A stretch of 64,000 bases of DNA from Pseudomonas mandelii (lineage in GTDB: Bacteria > Pseudomonadota > Gammaproteobacteria > Pseudomonadales > Pseudomonadaceae): positions 372,001 through 436,000 of the forward strand of contig NZ_JAMYDU010000003.1 of the NCBI RefSeq assembly GCF_024138395.1. Reading direction: 5' to 3'. Shown here piece by piece: positions 20,486 to 29,696 of the stretch (its first letter is position 1; every line of letters begins with the position of its first letter). The translations under genes and the position numbers were made by a program. Under the pieces are notes generated by a model. The model made no database searches and was not told the DNA's origin. It worked only from the letters and a program-made list of their open reading frames with translations.

Positions 20486-21478
20486 ATGATCAAACAACAG
20501 CTTGCCCGCTTTAACCGCCTCGACCTGCTCGGTCATCCTACTCCCCTGGAAAAACTCGAACGCCTGTCGACCTGGCTGGGCCGCGATGTGTACGTCAAAC
20601 GCGATGATCTGACACCCTTGGCACTGGGCGGCAACAAGCTGCGCAAACTCGAATACCTGGCCGCCGATGCGCAGGCTCAGGGCGCTGATACGTTGATCAC
20701 TGCCGGCGCGATTCAGTCCAATCATGTGCGCCAGACGGCTGCCATTGCGGCCAAGCTTGGCCTGGGCTGCGTGGCGCTGCTGGAAAATCCACTCGGCACT
20801 GATGACAGCAACTATGTCGGCAACGGCAATCGGCTGTTGCTGGACCTGTTCGATGCCAAGGTCGAGTTGGTGGAAAACCTCGACAATGCCGACGAGCAAT
20901 TGGAAGCGCTGGCCGGGCGTTTGCGCAGCAACGGCAAAAAGCCGTATCTGGTGCCGATTGGTGGCTCGAATGCATTGGGCGCGTTGGGTTATGTCCGTGC
21001 GGGCCTGGAACTGGCCGAACAGATCAAGGACACCGGGCTGCAATTCGCCGCGGTGGTGCTGGCGTCCGGCAGTGCCGGCACCCATAGCGGCCTGGCACTG
21101 GCATTGAGCGAAGCACTGCCGGATTTGCCAGTGATCGGCGTGACCGTTTCCCGTAGCGATGAAGCTCAACGTCCGAAAGTTGAGGGCCTCGCCGAGCGTA
21201 CGGCCGAGCTGTTGGGCGTGAGCCTGCCGGCGAGTTTCAAAATCGAACTGTGGGACGAATATTTCGGTCCGCGTTATGGCGAGCCGAATGCCGGAACATT
21301 GTCCGCGCTGAAGCTACTGGCGAGTCAGGAAGGGTTGTTGCTGGATCCGGTGTACACCGGCAAGGCCATGGCCGGATTGCTCGACGGCATCGGGCGCCAG
21401 CGCTTCGATGACGGCCCGATCATCTTCCTGCACACCGGTGGCGCGCCGGCGTTGTTTGCCTATACCTCGGTGCTCTAA
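20486..21478 (+). CDS. dcyD: D-cysteine desulfhydrase
   Basis: PLP enzyme that converts D-cysteine to pyruvate, sulfide and ammonia. The 330-aa protein belongs to the ACC deaminase/D-cysteine desulfhydrase family. It shows [20 protein letters not shown] (PLP Lys near residue 53), [20 protein letters not shown] and the phosphate-binding glycine loop [16 protein letters not shown] start at ATG 20486 ([20 protein letters not shown]); the longer reading frame from 20150 would overlap epsC and is not family-like. It lies upstream of the cystine importer, matching the usual dcyD-tcy gene set. Confidence 0.92.
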   Translation: MIKQQLARFNRLDLLGHPTPLEKLERLSTWLGRDVYVKRDDLTPLALGGNKLRKLEYLAADAQAQGADTLITAGAIQSNHVRQTAAIAAKLGLGCVALLENPLGTDDSNYVGNGNRLLLDLFDAKVELVENLDNADEQLEALAGRLRSNGKKPYLVPIGGSNALGALGYVRAGLELAEQIKDTGLQFAAVVLASGSAGTHSGLALALSEALPDLPVIGVTVSRSDEAQRPKVEGLAERTAELLGVSLPASFKIELWDEYFGPRYGEPNAGTLSALKLLASQEGLLLDPVYTGKAMAGLLDGIGRQRFDDGPIIFLHTGGAPALFAYTSVL

Positions 21479-21480
21479 CT

Positions 21481-21602
21481 GATCGTTCCTACGCTCCGCG
21501 TGGGAATGCAGCCCGTGACGCTCTGCGTCACTGGACGCGGAGCGTCCCTAGAGGCGTTCCCACGCAGAGCGTGGGAACGATCATGAAAGCGTGGGAACGA
21601 TC
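21481..21602. repeat. REP-type repeat, CGTTCCCACGC type
   Basis: GATCGTTCCTACGCTCCGCGTGGGAATGC and its mirror CGCAGAGCGTGGGAACGATC, with a partial extra copy of the end at 21587-21602. The rest of the 21479-21805 gap is A+T-rich probable promoter DNA for tcyJ. Confidence 0.8.
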
Positions 21603-21805
21603 TCCACCCCCGCATATCTCATAAAAGAATAACAAACTTAATATTTAGTATTTTCCTATCTAAAGACAACATCATATAGTCACGCCGCAGGCGAATTTGC
21701 AGCAAGACGCATAAGCTGCTTTAGGGCAGGATATCGCAGTCGTTCAAATCCCGAATTTGCCAACTTTCCTTAAGCGTCTTCCATAAGAAAACACAGGGGC
21801 TTGTC

Positions 21806-22600
21806 ATGAATTTTTCCGCATTACGTCGAAATCTGCTGGTGGGTTCGCTGGGCCTGGCGCTGAGCGCCGGCCTGCTCGGGCAGGCAGTGGCCGGTGAGCA
21901 GCTGCAAAAAATCAAGGACGCAGGCGTGATCAACGTCGGTCTGGAAGGTACTTATCCACCGTTCAGCTTCGTCGACGAGGCCGGCAAACTGAGCGGCTTC
22001 GAAGTCGAGTTCTCCGAGGCCTTGGCCAAAGAGCTGGGCGTGAAGGTCAAACTGCAGCCGACCAAATGGGAAGGCATCCTCGCAGCCCTGGAATCCAAGC
22101 GTCTGGACGCGGTGATCAACCAGGTGACCATCACCGAAGAGCGCAAGAAGAAGTACGACTTCTCCACGCCTTACACCGTTTCCGGGATTCAGGCGCTGAC
22201 CCTGACCAAAAACAAAGACACCATCAAGACCGCCGCCGATCTGGCCGGCAAGAAAGTCGGCGTAGGTCTGGGCACCAACTACGAGCAGTGGGTGAAAGAG
22301 AATGTGCCTAAGGCTGACATCCGCACCTACGAAGATGATCCGACCAAGTTCCAGGACCTGCGCGTCGGCCGCATCGACGCCATCCTGATCGACCGCCTGG
22401 CCGCGCTGGAATATGCCAGGAAAGCCAAGGACACTGCCGCCGCAGGCGAAGCGTTCTCCCGCCAGGAAGCCGGTATTGCCCTGCGCAAAGGCGAGCCTGA
22501 GCTGCTGGCCGCGGTGAACAACGCCATCGACAAGCTGCGTGCCGACGGTACGCTGAAAAAGCTTTCGGAAAAATACTTCAGCGCTGACGTCACTCAATAA
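21806..22600 (+). CDS. tcyJ: Cystine ABC transporter substrate-binding protein
   Basis: Periplasmic amino-acid binding protein for L-cystine (TcyJ/FliY group). The signal peptide is NLLVGSLGLALSAGLLGQAVA with cleavage near residue 30. The mature SBP_bac_3 domain reads INVGLEGTYPPFSFVDEAG (about 41-59), LDAVINQVTITEERKKKYDF and GTNYEQWVKENVP. The 264-aa length is normal. Its TAA ends one base into the tcyL ATG (TAATG), so the operon is tightly coupled. The cystine specificity rests on family resemblance and on the neighbouring dcyD and epsC. Confidence 0.9.
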   Translation: MNFSALRRNLLVGSLGLALSAGLLGQAVAGEQLQKIKDAGVINVGLEGTYPPFSFVDEAGKLSGFEVEFSEALAKELGVKVKLQPTKWEGILAALESKRLDAVINQVTITEERKKKYDFSTPYTVSGIQALTLTKNKDTIKTAADLAGKKVGVGLGTNYEQWVKENVPKADIRTYEDDPTKFQDLRVGRIDAILIDRLAALEYARKAKDTAAAGEAFSRQEAGIALRKGEPELLAAVNNAIDKLRADGTLKKLSEKYFSADVTQ

Positions 22601-23265
22601 TGGGAGAAGCTTTCCAACTCGCGCTGGACTCCGCGCCCTTTCTGCTCAAGGGCGCGTACTACACGGTCATCCTGAGCCTGGGCGGAATGTTCTTCGGCCT
22701 GCTGATGGGCTTCGGCCTGGCGTTGATGCGGCTGTCGCGCTTCAAACTGGTGAGCTGGATCGCCCGCATCTACGTGTCGTTCTTTCGCGGCACGCCGTTG
22801 TTGGTGCAACTGTTCGTGATCTATTACGGCTTGCCGCAATTGGGTATCGAACTTGATCCGCTGCCGGCTGCCCTGATCGGCTTCTCGCTGAACATGGCCG
22901 CCTACGCCTGCGAAATCCTGCGTGCCGCGATCAGCTCCATCGAGCGCGGCCAGTGGGAAGCCGCCGCCAGTATCGGCATGACCCGCGCGCAAACCCTGCG
23001 CCGGGCCATCCTGCCGCAAGCGGCGCGCACAGCTCTGCCACCTTTGGGCAACAGCTTTATTTCGCTGGTCAAGGACACCGCCCTAGCAGCCACCATTCAG
23101 GTGCCGGAACTGTTCCGCCAAGCGCAGCTGATCACCGCCCGTACCTTCGAAATTTTCACCATGTATCTTGCCGCTGCGCTGATCTACTGGGTTCTGGCGA
23201 CTGTACTCTCGCACCTGCAGAACCAGTTGGAAGCGCGGGTCAATCGGCACGACCAGGAGTCCTGA
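22600..23265 (+). CDS. tcyL: Cystine ABC transporter permease
   Basis: A 221-aa inner-membrane permease of the HisM/ArtM type. Hydrophobic segments start at [20 protein letters not shown]. The motif [20 protein letters not shown] and the coupling loop [20 protein letters not shown] are typical of polar amino-acid permeases. It starts on the tcyJ stop codon and ends five bases before tcyN. Confidence 0.9.
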   Translation: MGEAFQLALDSAPFLLKGAYYTVILSLGGMFFGLLMGFGLALMRLSRFKLVSWIARIYVSFFRGTPLLVQLFVIYYGLPQLGIELDPLPAALIGFSLNMAAYACEILRAAISSIERGQWEAAASIGMTRAQTLRRAILPQAARTALPPLGNSFISLVKDTALAATIQVPELFRQAQLITARTFEIFTMYLAAALIYWVLATVLSHLQNQLEARVNRHDQES

Positions 23266-23269
23266 CCCA

Positions 23270-24019
23270 ATGATTGTCGTGGAAAAACTGACAAAGCAGT
23301 TCAAGGGTCAGGTGGTGCTCAACGGCATCGATCTGCAGGTGAAGGAAGGCGAGGTGGTGGCGATCATCGGCCCCAGCGGCTCGGGCAAGACCACCTTCCT
23401 GCGCTGCCTGAATTTTCTCGAGGAACCTAGCAGCGGCCGGATAAAGGTCGGCGACATCGAGATCGATGGCAGCCGCCCCCTGAACCAGCAGCAGAGCCTG
23501 GTACGGCGCTTGCGCCAGCATGTGGGTTTTGTGTTCCAGAACTTCAACCTGTTCCCCCATCGCACGGCCCTGGAAAACGTGATCGAAGGCCCGTTGGTGG
23601 TGAAAAAGATCCCGCGTGCCGAAGCCGTTGCCCTGGGTAAAAAGCTATTGGCCAAGGTCGGCCTGGCGGGCAAGGAAGACGCTTACCCGCGACGCCTCTC
23701 CGGCGGTCAGCAACAGCGTGTGGCGATTGCCCGGGCGTTGGCGATGGAACCGGAAGTGATCCTGTTCGATGAACCGACCTCGGCGCTGGACCCGGAACTG
23801 GTGGGCGAAGTGTTGGCGACTATCCGCGGCCTGGCCGAGGAGAAACGCACCATGGTGATCGTCACCCACGAAATGGGCTTTGCCCGGGACGTGGCCAACC
23901 GTGTGGTGTTTTTCGACAAGGGTGTGATCGTCGAACAAGGCGAAGCCAAGGCACTGTTTGCCAATCCGAAAGAGGAACGGACGAAGCAGTTTCTCAGCAA
24001 GTTTCTTAATAACACTTAG
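23270..24019 (+). CDS. tcyN: Cystine ABC transporter ATP-binding protein
   Basis: A 249-aa ABC ATPase energising TcyJL. It contains Walker A (GPSGSGKTT), signature [16 protein letters not shown], Walker B ([12 protein letters not shown]) and switch region [15 protein letters not shown], with the polar-amino-acid family ending [12 protein letters not shown]. After the stop a 500-nt interval (24020-24523) contains no gene. It is A+T-richer than its surroundings and has a short hairpin (CTTCCAGGGATGGAAG, about 24046-24061) that may end the operon. Confidence 0.91.
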   Translation: MIVVEKLTKQFKGQVVLNGIDLQVKEGEVVAIIGPSGSGKTTFLRCLNFLEEPSSGRIKVGDIEIDGSRPLNQQQSLVRRLRQHVGFVFQNFNLFPHRTALENVIEGPLVVKKIPRAEAVALGKKLLAKVGLAGKEDAYPRRLSGGQQQRVAIARALAMEPEVILFDEPTSALDPELVGEVLATIRGLAEEKRTMVIVTHEMGFARDVANRVVFFDKGVIVEQGEAKALFANPKEERTKQFLSKFLNNT

Positions 24020-24523
24020 TGCTGCCTAATTCGGAAACTGTCAACTTCCAGGGATGGAAGTGACATTAAGCCCGCCTTATAAAAGCCTATAGCCGCCTTT
24101 CAGCATTTTCTTGATTCGCCCTCATCATAAATAACTTCCCGTTACCCCATGCGGTACATATATATGTCCTGCAACAGATTCATATCGCCTAAATTTATAA
24201 AACACCCTGCTGCCCTAGCTCAAAGGGTTGCTGCCTCAGAGGCATAAAACCCATCAAATATCGGCCTTTATTCGACAGAGCGATGCGGTTTATTAACCAT
24301 ACCTCGTAGGAGCTTTCTGAATCACGCAAGAACTAACCTTTAACCAACCAACGCTATTGACACCTATTCAAGCGCACTCTTATCTAGTCCCCAACAGGCA
24401 ACAGCCATCCCACTCAATCATTGTTTAAGCGCGCAAATAGTGAATCGTTTTGTTGCCTGGTGATTCACGCCTTTCGATCTTTCAGAAATGGACTTCGCGG
24501 CAAAGCTTCAAGGAGAGAAACCC

Positions 24524-25282
24524 ATGACAAGCACTTCGAACAAACCTGAACTTGCAGCCCCGACCTTGGCGCTAAGCCACAAGGCCGGCATCAACATCAC
24601 CTCCGCCGCTCACCTTATGATCGACGTGGCTCCTTATTCCGGAATGGACGAAGGCGATCTGATCGAACTGTTCTGGAACAACTGCTACGTGGCCTCCAGT
24701 GTCCTGGGCCCCGACCATGGCGGTAAAGCGGTGAGCCTGCGGGTGCCGGAAAGCTTCATTGCCAATGGTTCCGCCCGCGTCCATTACAAAGTCATGCAGG
24801 TCGGGCAAGGGGCCGCGGTATCACCGGCGGCACGCGTCCAGATCAAGCTCGATTGCCCGGGCGGCCTGCTTCTTTGCGATGAGGAAAACCAGAGCCTGGC
24901 GCCGGTGTTCATCCCTGAAACCATTCGTCGTCAGGGGGTCAATCCGAATCAGGTCAAACGCGGTGTCCCGTTGACCATCGAGCCTTACCTGAACATGGCC
25001 GCCGACGACGAAATCACCCTGCGCTGGGGCGATGTGCGCATGGATTTGCCCAAGCTCAAGGCTTGCGATGTGGGACAGCCGATTCAGGTCTGGGTGCCCC
25101 CGGCGATCATTCTCGAAGCCGGCGAAGACCTGCGACTGGAAGTGACTTACTGCATCCTCGACCGCGTGGGTAACAACTCGCGCTGGGCACCGGCACGCAC
25201 ACTGAAGATCGGCTGTGCCAATCCCTACCTGAAAGTGCCACCGAAAGAAGCGCTCATGGCCGCTGAATCCCGAAAGCGATGA
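24524..25282 (+). CDS. Hypothetical protein with two duplicated beta-type domains (252 aa)
   Basis: I do not recognise a named family. The start at 24524 is supported by AAGGAGAG ten nt upstream; an in-frame ATG at 24488 would add 12 residues. There is no signal peptide or membrane segment. The sequence looks like two tandem copies: VAPYSGMDEGDLIELFW (about residues 34-50) matches IEPYLNMAADDEITLRW (about 153-169), and the segments LRVPESFIANGSARVHYKVM and VWVPPAIILEAGEDLRLEVT match in order. The alternating hydrophobic pattern suggests Ig-like beta-sandwiches. The upstream 500 nt are gene-free and A+T-rich, and a dense repeat cluster follows. Confidence 0.7.
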   Translation: MTSTSNKPELAAPTLALSHKAGINITSAAHLMIDVAPYSGMDEGDLIELFWNNCYVASSVLGPDHGGKAVSLRVPESFIANGSARVHYKVMQVGQGAAVSPAARVQIKLDCPGGLLLCDEENQSLAPVFIPETIRRQGVNPNQVKRGVPLTIEPYLNMAADDEITLRWGDVRMDLPKLKACDVGQPIQVWVPPAIILEAGEDLRLEVTYCILDRVGNNSRWAPARTLKIGCANPYLKVPPKEALMAAESRKR

Positions 25283-25285
25283 GCC

Positions 25286-25435
25286 CCTGTAGCAGCTGTC
25301 GAGCCTGCGAGGCTGCGAGGCTGCGTTCGGCTGCGCAGCAGTCGTTAATCCTGAGTCCGCGATTAACCTGAATAATCACGGCGCTTGATTTTGCGACTGC
25401 TACGCAGCCGAACGCAGGCTTCGCCAGCTGCTACA
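25286..25435. repeat. Repeat, GTAGCAGCTGGCGAAGCCTGCGTTCGGCTGCG type
   Basis: Two inverted arms around a central A+T-rich spacer, with an additional GCGAGGCT triplication in the left arm. It is of the same type as 32292-32424 and 39438-39570. Confidence 0.8.
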
Positions 25436-25440
25436 AGACT

Positions 25441-25514
25441 CAAAAGATCGCAGCCTTCGGCAGCTCCTACGCCGAACGCATTCCCCTGTAGGAGCTGCCG
25501 AAGGCTGCGATCTT
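25441..25514. repeat. REPIN, AAGATCGCAGCCTTCGGCAGCTCCTAC type
   Basis: Inverted arms CAAAAGATCGCAGCCTTCGG and TGCCGAAGGCTGCGATCTT stacked directly after the previous repeat. Confidence 0.85.
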
Positions 25515-25539
25515 GGCGGCTTAAAGGGTAACGACCCTT

Positions 25540-25615
25540 CTATGCATATTCCTAAAAGTTAGTTCATAAATTATTTATACACGTTTATGGTATATAAACC
25601 GGACCACCGGACATT
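25540..25615 (+). promoter_or_regulatory. A+T-rich upstream region of the sfnB operon
   Basis: TATTCCTAAAAG...TAGTTCATAAATTATTTATAC precedes the leader ORF and the sfnB genes. It resembles in composition the regions upstream of oscA and tauA. A role as a CysB-dependent promoter is inference. Confidence 0.3.
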
Positions 25616-25669
25616 CTTGTTTTCGTTCGCCGCAACGATCGCGGCGCTTCCATGAGATGTGAGGTAGGT

Positions 25670-25738
25670 ATGGTCCGGAACACAATCACCCCAGTGCACA
25701 TCGCCAGGGCATTGCGTGCAGCCAAGGAGCGGCACTGA
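25670..25738 (+). CDS. Possible 22-aa leader peptide upstream of sfnB
   Basis: MVRNTITPVHIARALRAAKE plus two residues, encoded from ATG 25670 with GAGGTAGG directly upstream. The TGA overlaps the ATG of the next gene (TGATG), and the last codons of the peptide contain AAGGAG, the likely SD of that gene. Coupled translation is therefore likely. Whether the peptide has its own function is unknown. Confidence 0.45.
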   Translation: MVRNTITPVHIARALRAAKERH

Positions 25739-26979
25739 TGTCCAGTCTGGCAGATGCAATCGTCCAGAGTGATCTGGACATCGCCCCATTGTTGTTGCCC
25801 GCGCAGGTCTTACGCAACGACGCACAAGCCATCAAGGCTGCCCATGAGCTGGCGCAAATCGCCCGCCTGCAAGCAGCCAAACGTGACCAGCAGCGCAAGC
25901 TGCCGTGGTCGGAAATCGAACAGTTCACCCGCAGTGGCCTGGGCAGCATTGCCATCCCGCGAGAGTACGGTGGCCCGCAAGTTTCATTCGTCACCTTAGC
26001 CTCGGTATTCGCGATCATTTCCGCGGCCGACCCGGCTTTGGGGCAGATCCCGCAGAACCAGTTCGGGATTCTCAACCTGATACTCGGCAGTGCCACCGAG
26101 CCGCAGAAAAAACAGCTATTCAAAAGCGTGCTCGAAGGCTGGCGAATTGGTAACGCGGGACCAGAGCGCGGGACCAAAAACACCCTGGAGCTCAAGGCGC
26201 GGATCACCGCCGACGGCGATGGCTTCGTCATCAACGGGCAGAAGTTCTATTCCACCGGCGCCCTGTTCGCCCACTGGGTCGCCGTCAAGGCGCTGAACGA
26301 CGACGGCAAGCAAGTGCTGGCCTTCGTTCGTCGTGGCACCCCGGGCCTGCGCATCGTCGATGACTGGTCGGGTTTCGGCCAGCGCACCACCGCCAGCGGC
26401 ACCATTTTGCTCAACAACGTGCGGGTCGACGCCGAGCTGGTGGTGGATAACTGGAAGATCAACGACAGCCCGAATACCCAAGGCGCCGTGTCGCAGCTGA
26501 TTCAAGCCGCCATCGACGCCGGCATCGCCCGAGGCGCCATCGATGACGCCATCGAGTTCGTAAAAACGCGTGCACGGCCCTGGATCGACGCCAAGGTCGA
26601 ACGGGCCAGCGACGACCTCTACGTGATCGCCGACATCGGCAAGCTGAAAATCGAACTGCACGCCGCCGAAGCGCTGCTGCGCAAGGCCGGGCAAGTACTC
26701 GATCAGGTCAACGCCGCGCCGCTCACCGCCGAGTCCGCTGCACGCGCTTCGATTGCCGTGGCTGAAGCCAAAGTGCTGACCACCGAGATCTCGCTGCTGG
26801 CCAGCGAAAAGCTCTTCGAACTGACCGGCAGCCGCGCCACCCTCGCCGAATTCAACCTCGACCGCCACTGGCGCAACGCCCGGGTGCACACGCTGCACGA
26901 CCCGGTGCGCTGGAAATATCACGCCGTCGGCGCTTACCACCTCAACGGAACCTTGCCTGCGCGGCATTCCTGGATCTGA
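25738..26979 (+). CDS. SfnB-family acyl-CoA dehydrogenase-like flavoprotein (first copy)
   Basis: A 413-aa flavoprotein of the acyl-CoA dehydrogenase/DszC-like superfamily, annotated as SfnB family sulfur acquisition oxidoreductases. It shows GLGSIAIPREYGGPQVSFVT (about residues 65-84), the flavin-binding middle domain with WSGFGQRTTASGT, and the C-terminal helical domain ending LDRHWRNARVHTLHDPVRWK. These proteins probably act on organosulfur compounds with reduced FMN. The gene is followed after 38 nt by a paralogue and then by an LLM monooxygenase, which suggests one desulfurisation operon. The substrate is unknown. Confidence 0.85.
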   Translation: MSSLADAIVQSDLDIAPLLLPAQVLRNDAQAIKAAHELAQIARLQAAKRDQQRKLPWSEIEQFTRSGLGSIAIPREYGGPQVSFVTLASVFAIISAADPALGQIPQNQFGILNLILGSATEPQKKQLFKSVLEGWRIGNAGPERGTKNTLELKARITADGDGFVINGQKFYSTGALFAHWVAVKALNDDGKQVLAFVRRGTPGLRIVDDWSGFGQRTTASGTILLNNVRVDAELVVDNWKINDSPNTQGAVSQLIQAAIDAGIARGAIDDAIEFVKTRARPWIDAKVERASDDLYVIADIGKLKIELHAAEALLRKAGQVLDQVNAAPLTAESAARASIAVAEAKVLTTEISLLASEKLFELTGSRATLAEFNLDRHWRNARVHTLHDPVRWKYHAVGAYHLNGTLPARHSWI

Positions 26980-27017
26980 CGACCAGAACCTTTTTGACCA
27001 GATCTCTGGAGAAACAC

Positions 27018-28211
27018 ATGACTCTTTCTCACCACGTCGCGGTCATCACCAGCGATGAGCAAGCCCTGATCGTCGCCAGTGACCTGGCCGACGATTTCAA
27101 ACGCGACAGCGCCCTGCGCGACCGCGAACGTCGTTTGCCGCTCCCGGAACTGGAAGTGTTTTCCCGTTCGGGTCTTTGGGGCATCAGCGTGCCAAAAGAA
27201 TACGGCGGCGCAGGGGTTTCCAACGTCACCCTGGCCAAGGTCATCGCGTTGATCGCCCAGGCCGATGGCTCCCTCGGACAAATTCCCCAGAACCATTTCT
27301 ACGCCCTCGAAGTGCTGCGCGTGAACGGCACTGATGAGCAGAAAAAACGTCTCTACGCCGAAGTATTGGCCGGCCAGCGCTTCGGCAATGCACTCGCGGA
27401 ACTGGGCACCAAAACCGCCCATGATCGCGTCACCAGCCTGACTCGCGATGGCAACGGTTACCGCATCAACGGCCGCAAGTTCTACGCCACCGGTGCGATT
27501 TACGCCCAGCGCATCCCGACGTCAGTGGTGGACGAAAACGGTGTGCAGCAACTGGCCTTCGTCCCGCGCAACAGCAAAGGCCTGACGGTGATCGACGACT
27601 GGAGCGGCTTCGGCCAGCGCACCACTGGCAGCGGTTCGGTGGTGTTCGAGGATGTCTACGTCGCGGCCGAAGATGTGATCCCGTTTCAAAGCGCTTTCGA
27701 GCGCCCGACCACCGTCGGCCCGTTGGCGCAGATTCTCCATGCCGCCATCGACACCGGCATCGCCCGCGCCGCTTACGAAGATGCACTGCATTTTGTGCGC
27801 ACCAAGACCCGGCCGTGGATTGATTCCGGCAACGACAAAGCCATCGAAGACCCGCTGACGATCAAGAGTTTCGGCCACCTGGCTATTCGCCTACACGCCA
27901 CCGAAGCCTTGCTGGAACGCTCCGGCGAATTCCTCGACCAGGCACAGGCCGACACCAATGCCGAGACCGTCGCCGCCGCCTCAATTGCCGTCGCCGAAGC
28001 CCGGGCCATCAGCACCGAAATCTCTCTCACCGCTGGCAGCACCTTGTTCGAACTGGCGGGCAGTCAGGCGACCCTGGTCGAACACGGCCTGGATCGCCAC
28101 TGGCGCAACGCTCGGGTACATACCCTGCATGACCCGGTGCGCTGGAAGTATCACGCGGTGGGCAATTACTACCTCAACGATGAAAACCCGCCGTTGCGGG
28201 GGACCATCTGA
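27018..28211 (+). CDS. SfnB-family acyl-CoA dehydrogenase-like flavoprotein (second copy)
   Basis: A 397-aa paralogue of the preceding gene. Its shared segments include SGLWGISVPKEYGGAGVSNV, WSGFGQRTTGSGS and the near-identical C-terminal RHWRNARVHTLHDPVRWKYH. I chose ATG 27018 (MTLSHHVAVITSDEQ) with TGGAGAAA just upstream over a TTG at 26994. Its TGA overlaps the next ATG (TGATG). The tandem arrangement suggests duplication followed by divergence, with each copy perhaps handling a different sulfur compound or forming a heteromer. Confidence 0.87.
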   Translation: MTLSHHVAVITSDEQALIVASDLADDFKRDSALRDRERRLPLPELEVFSRSGLWGISVPKEYGGAGVSNVTLAKVIALIAQADGSLGQIPQNHFYALEVLRVNGTDEQKKRLYAEVLAGQRFGNALAELGTKTAHDRVTSLTRDGNGYRINGRKFYATGAIYAQRIPTSVVDENGVQQLAFVPRNSKGLTVIDDWSGFGQRTTGSGSVVFEDVYVAAEDVIPFQSAFERPTTVGPLAQILHAAIDTGIARAAYEDALHFVRTKTRPWIDSGNDKAIEDPLTIKSFGHLAIRLHATEALLERSGEFLDQAQADTNAETVAAASIAVAEARAISTEISLTAGSTLFELAGSQATLVEHGLDRHWRNARVHTLHDPVRWKYHAVGNYYLNDENPPLRGTI

Positions 28212-29569
28212 TGGCCGACGCCAAAAAGAAAATCCTGCTCAACGCGTTCAACATGAACTGCATCGGGCACATCAACCATGGTTTGTGGACGCATCCACGG
28301 GATAACTCTACCCAATACAAGACCATCGAATACTGGACTGAACTGGCGCAGCTGCTGGAACGCGGACTGTTCGACGGTCTGTTCATCGCCGACATCGTCG
28401 GCGTGTACGACGTCTATCAAAACTCGATGGACGTGCCGCTCAAAGAGTCGATCCAGTTGCCGGTCAATGACCCGCTGCTGCTGGTCTCGGCCATGGCCGC
28501 CGTCACCAAAAACCTCGGCTTCGGCCTCACCGCCAACCTGACCTACGAACCGCCGTATCTGTTCGCCCGACGCATGTCGACGCTCGATCACCTGAGTCGC
28601 GGTCGGGTCGGCTGGAACATCGTCACCGGCTACCTCGACAGCGCCGCCAAGGCCATGGGCCTGAGCGAACAGGTGGAACACGACCGCCGCTACGACCAGG
28701 CTGATGAATACCTGCAAGTGCTCTACAAACTCTGGGAAGGCAGTTGGGAAAACGGCGCGGTGCTCAACGACCGCGAACAACGGATCTACGCCCAGCCAGG
28801 CAAAGTGCACAAGGTCGAGCACAAGGGTGAGTTCTATTCGGTCGAGGGTTATCACCTCTGCGAACCGTCGCCGCAACGCACGCCGGTGCTGTTCCAGGCC
28901 GGCAGTTCCGATCGCGGTTTGCTGTTCGCCGGTCGCCATGCCGAGTGCGTGTTCATCAGTGGTCAAAACAAACCGGCGACCCGAGTTCAGGTGGACAAGG
29001 TTCGCGCCACCGCCGTCGAGGCCGGGCGCAATCCCTGGGACATCAAGATGTTCATGGGCTTGAACGTGATCGTCGGTGAGACAGAAGAGCTGGCCTGGGC
29101 CAAGCACGCCGAGTACCTGAGCTACGCCAGCGCTGAGGCCGGTGTGGCGCATTTTTCGGCGTCGACCGGGATCGATTTTTCCGAGTACGAACTCGACGAA
29201 CCGATTCAGTACGTGAAGAGCAACGCCATCCAGTCCGCCACCAAAAACCTGCAAAACAACGACTGGACCCGCCGCAAACTGCTGGAACAACACGCCCTCG
29301 GTGGTCGCTACATCACCGTGGTCGGCTCTCCGCAGCAGGTGGCCGATGAGCTGGAATCGTGGATCGCCGAAACCGGTCTGGATGGTTTCAACCTGACGCG
29401 GATTGTTACGCCGGAAAGCTATGTGGATTTCATAGATTTGGTGATTCCGGAGTTGCAGCGGCGTGGGTCATACAAGACGGCTTATGACGAGGGAAGCTTG
29501 CGGGAAAAGCTGTTCCACGGAGAGGCGTATTTGCCCGAGCAACATACCGGGTCGGCGTTTCGCCGCTAA
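28211..29569 (+). CDS. LLM-class flavin-dependent monooxygenase, NtaA/SnaA/DmoA type
   Basis: A 452-aa FMNH2-dependent TIM-barrel monooxygenase of the NtaA/SnaA/DszA/DmoA family. Visible signatures are LLNAFNMNCIGHINHGLWTH at the N-terminus, LSRGRVGWNIVTGYLDSAAK (about 132-151), EHDRRYDQADEYLQVLYKLW and TPVLFQAGSSDRGLLFAGRH. Members oxidise sulfides, sulfones or aminopolycarboxylates. The overlap with sfnB and the metQNI genes downstream make a sulfur substrate likely (inference). It needs a flavin reductase, which is not encoded nearby. Confidence 0.87.
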   Translation: MADAKKKILLNAFNMNCIGHINHGLWTHPRDNSTQYKTIEYWTELAQLLERGLFDGLFIADIVGVYDVYQNSMDVPLKESIQLPVNDPLLLVSAMAAVTKNLGFGLTANLTYEPPYLFARRMSTLDHLSRGRVGWNIVTGYLDSAAKAMGLSEQVEHDRRYDQADEYLQVLYKLWEGSWENGAVLNDREQRIYAQPGKVHKVEHKGEFYSVEGYHLCEPSPQRTPVLFQAGSSDRGLLFAGRHAECVFISGQNKPATRVQVDKVRATAVEAGRNPWDIKMFMGLNVIVGETEELAWAKHAEYLSYASAEAGVAHFSASTGIDFSEYELDEPIQYVKSNAIQSATKNLQNNDWTRRKLLEQHALGGRYITVVGSPQQVADELESWIAETGLDGFNLTRIVTPESYVDFIDLVIPELQRRGSYKTAYDEGSLREKLFHGEAYLPEQHTGSAFRR

Positions 29570-29572
29570 AAG

Positions 29573-29648
29573 CATCGCGGGCAAGCCCGCTCCCACAGGG
29601 ATTGTGTGAACACCCGAGAACACTGTGGGAGCGGGCTTGCCCGCGATG
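29573..29648. repeat. REPIN, GTGGGAGCGGGCTTGCCCGCGATG type
   Basis: Perfectly complementary 26-nt arms 29573-29598 and 29623-29648 between the monooxygenase and metQ. Confidence 0.9.
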
Positions 29649-29696
29649 AGGCCCGAACCGACACCACACATTTATGCACTGACTGGAATAGCCATC

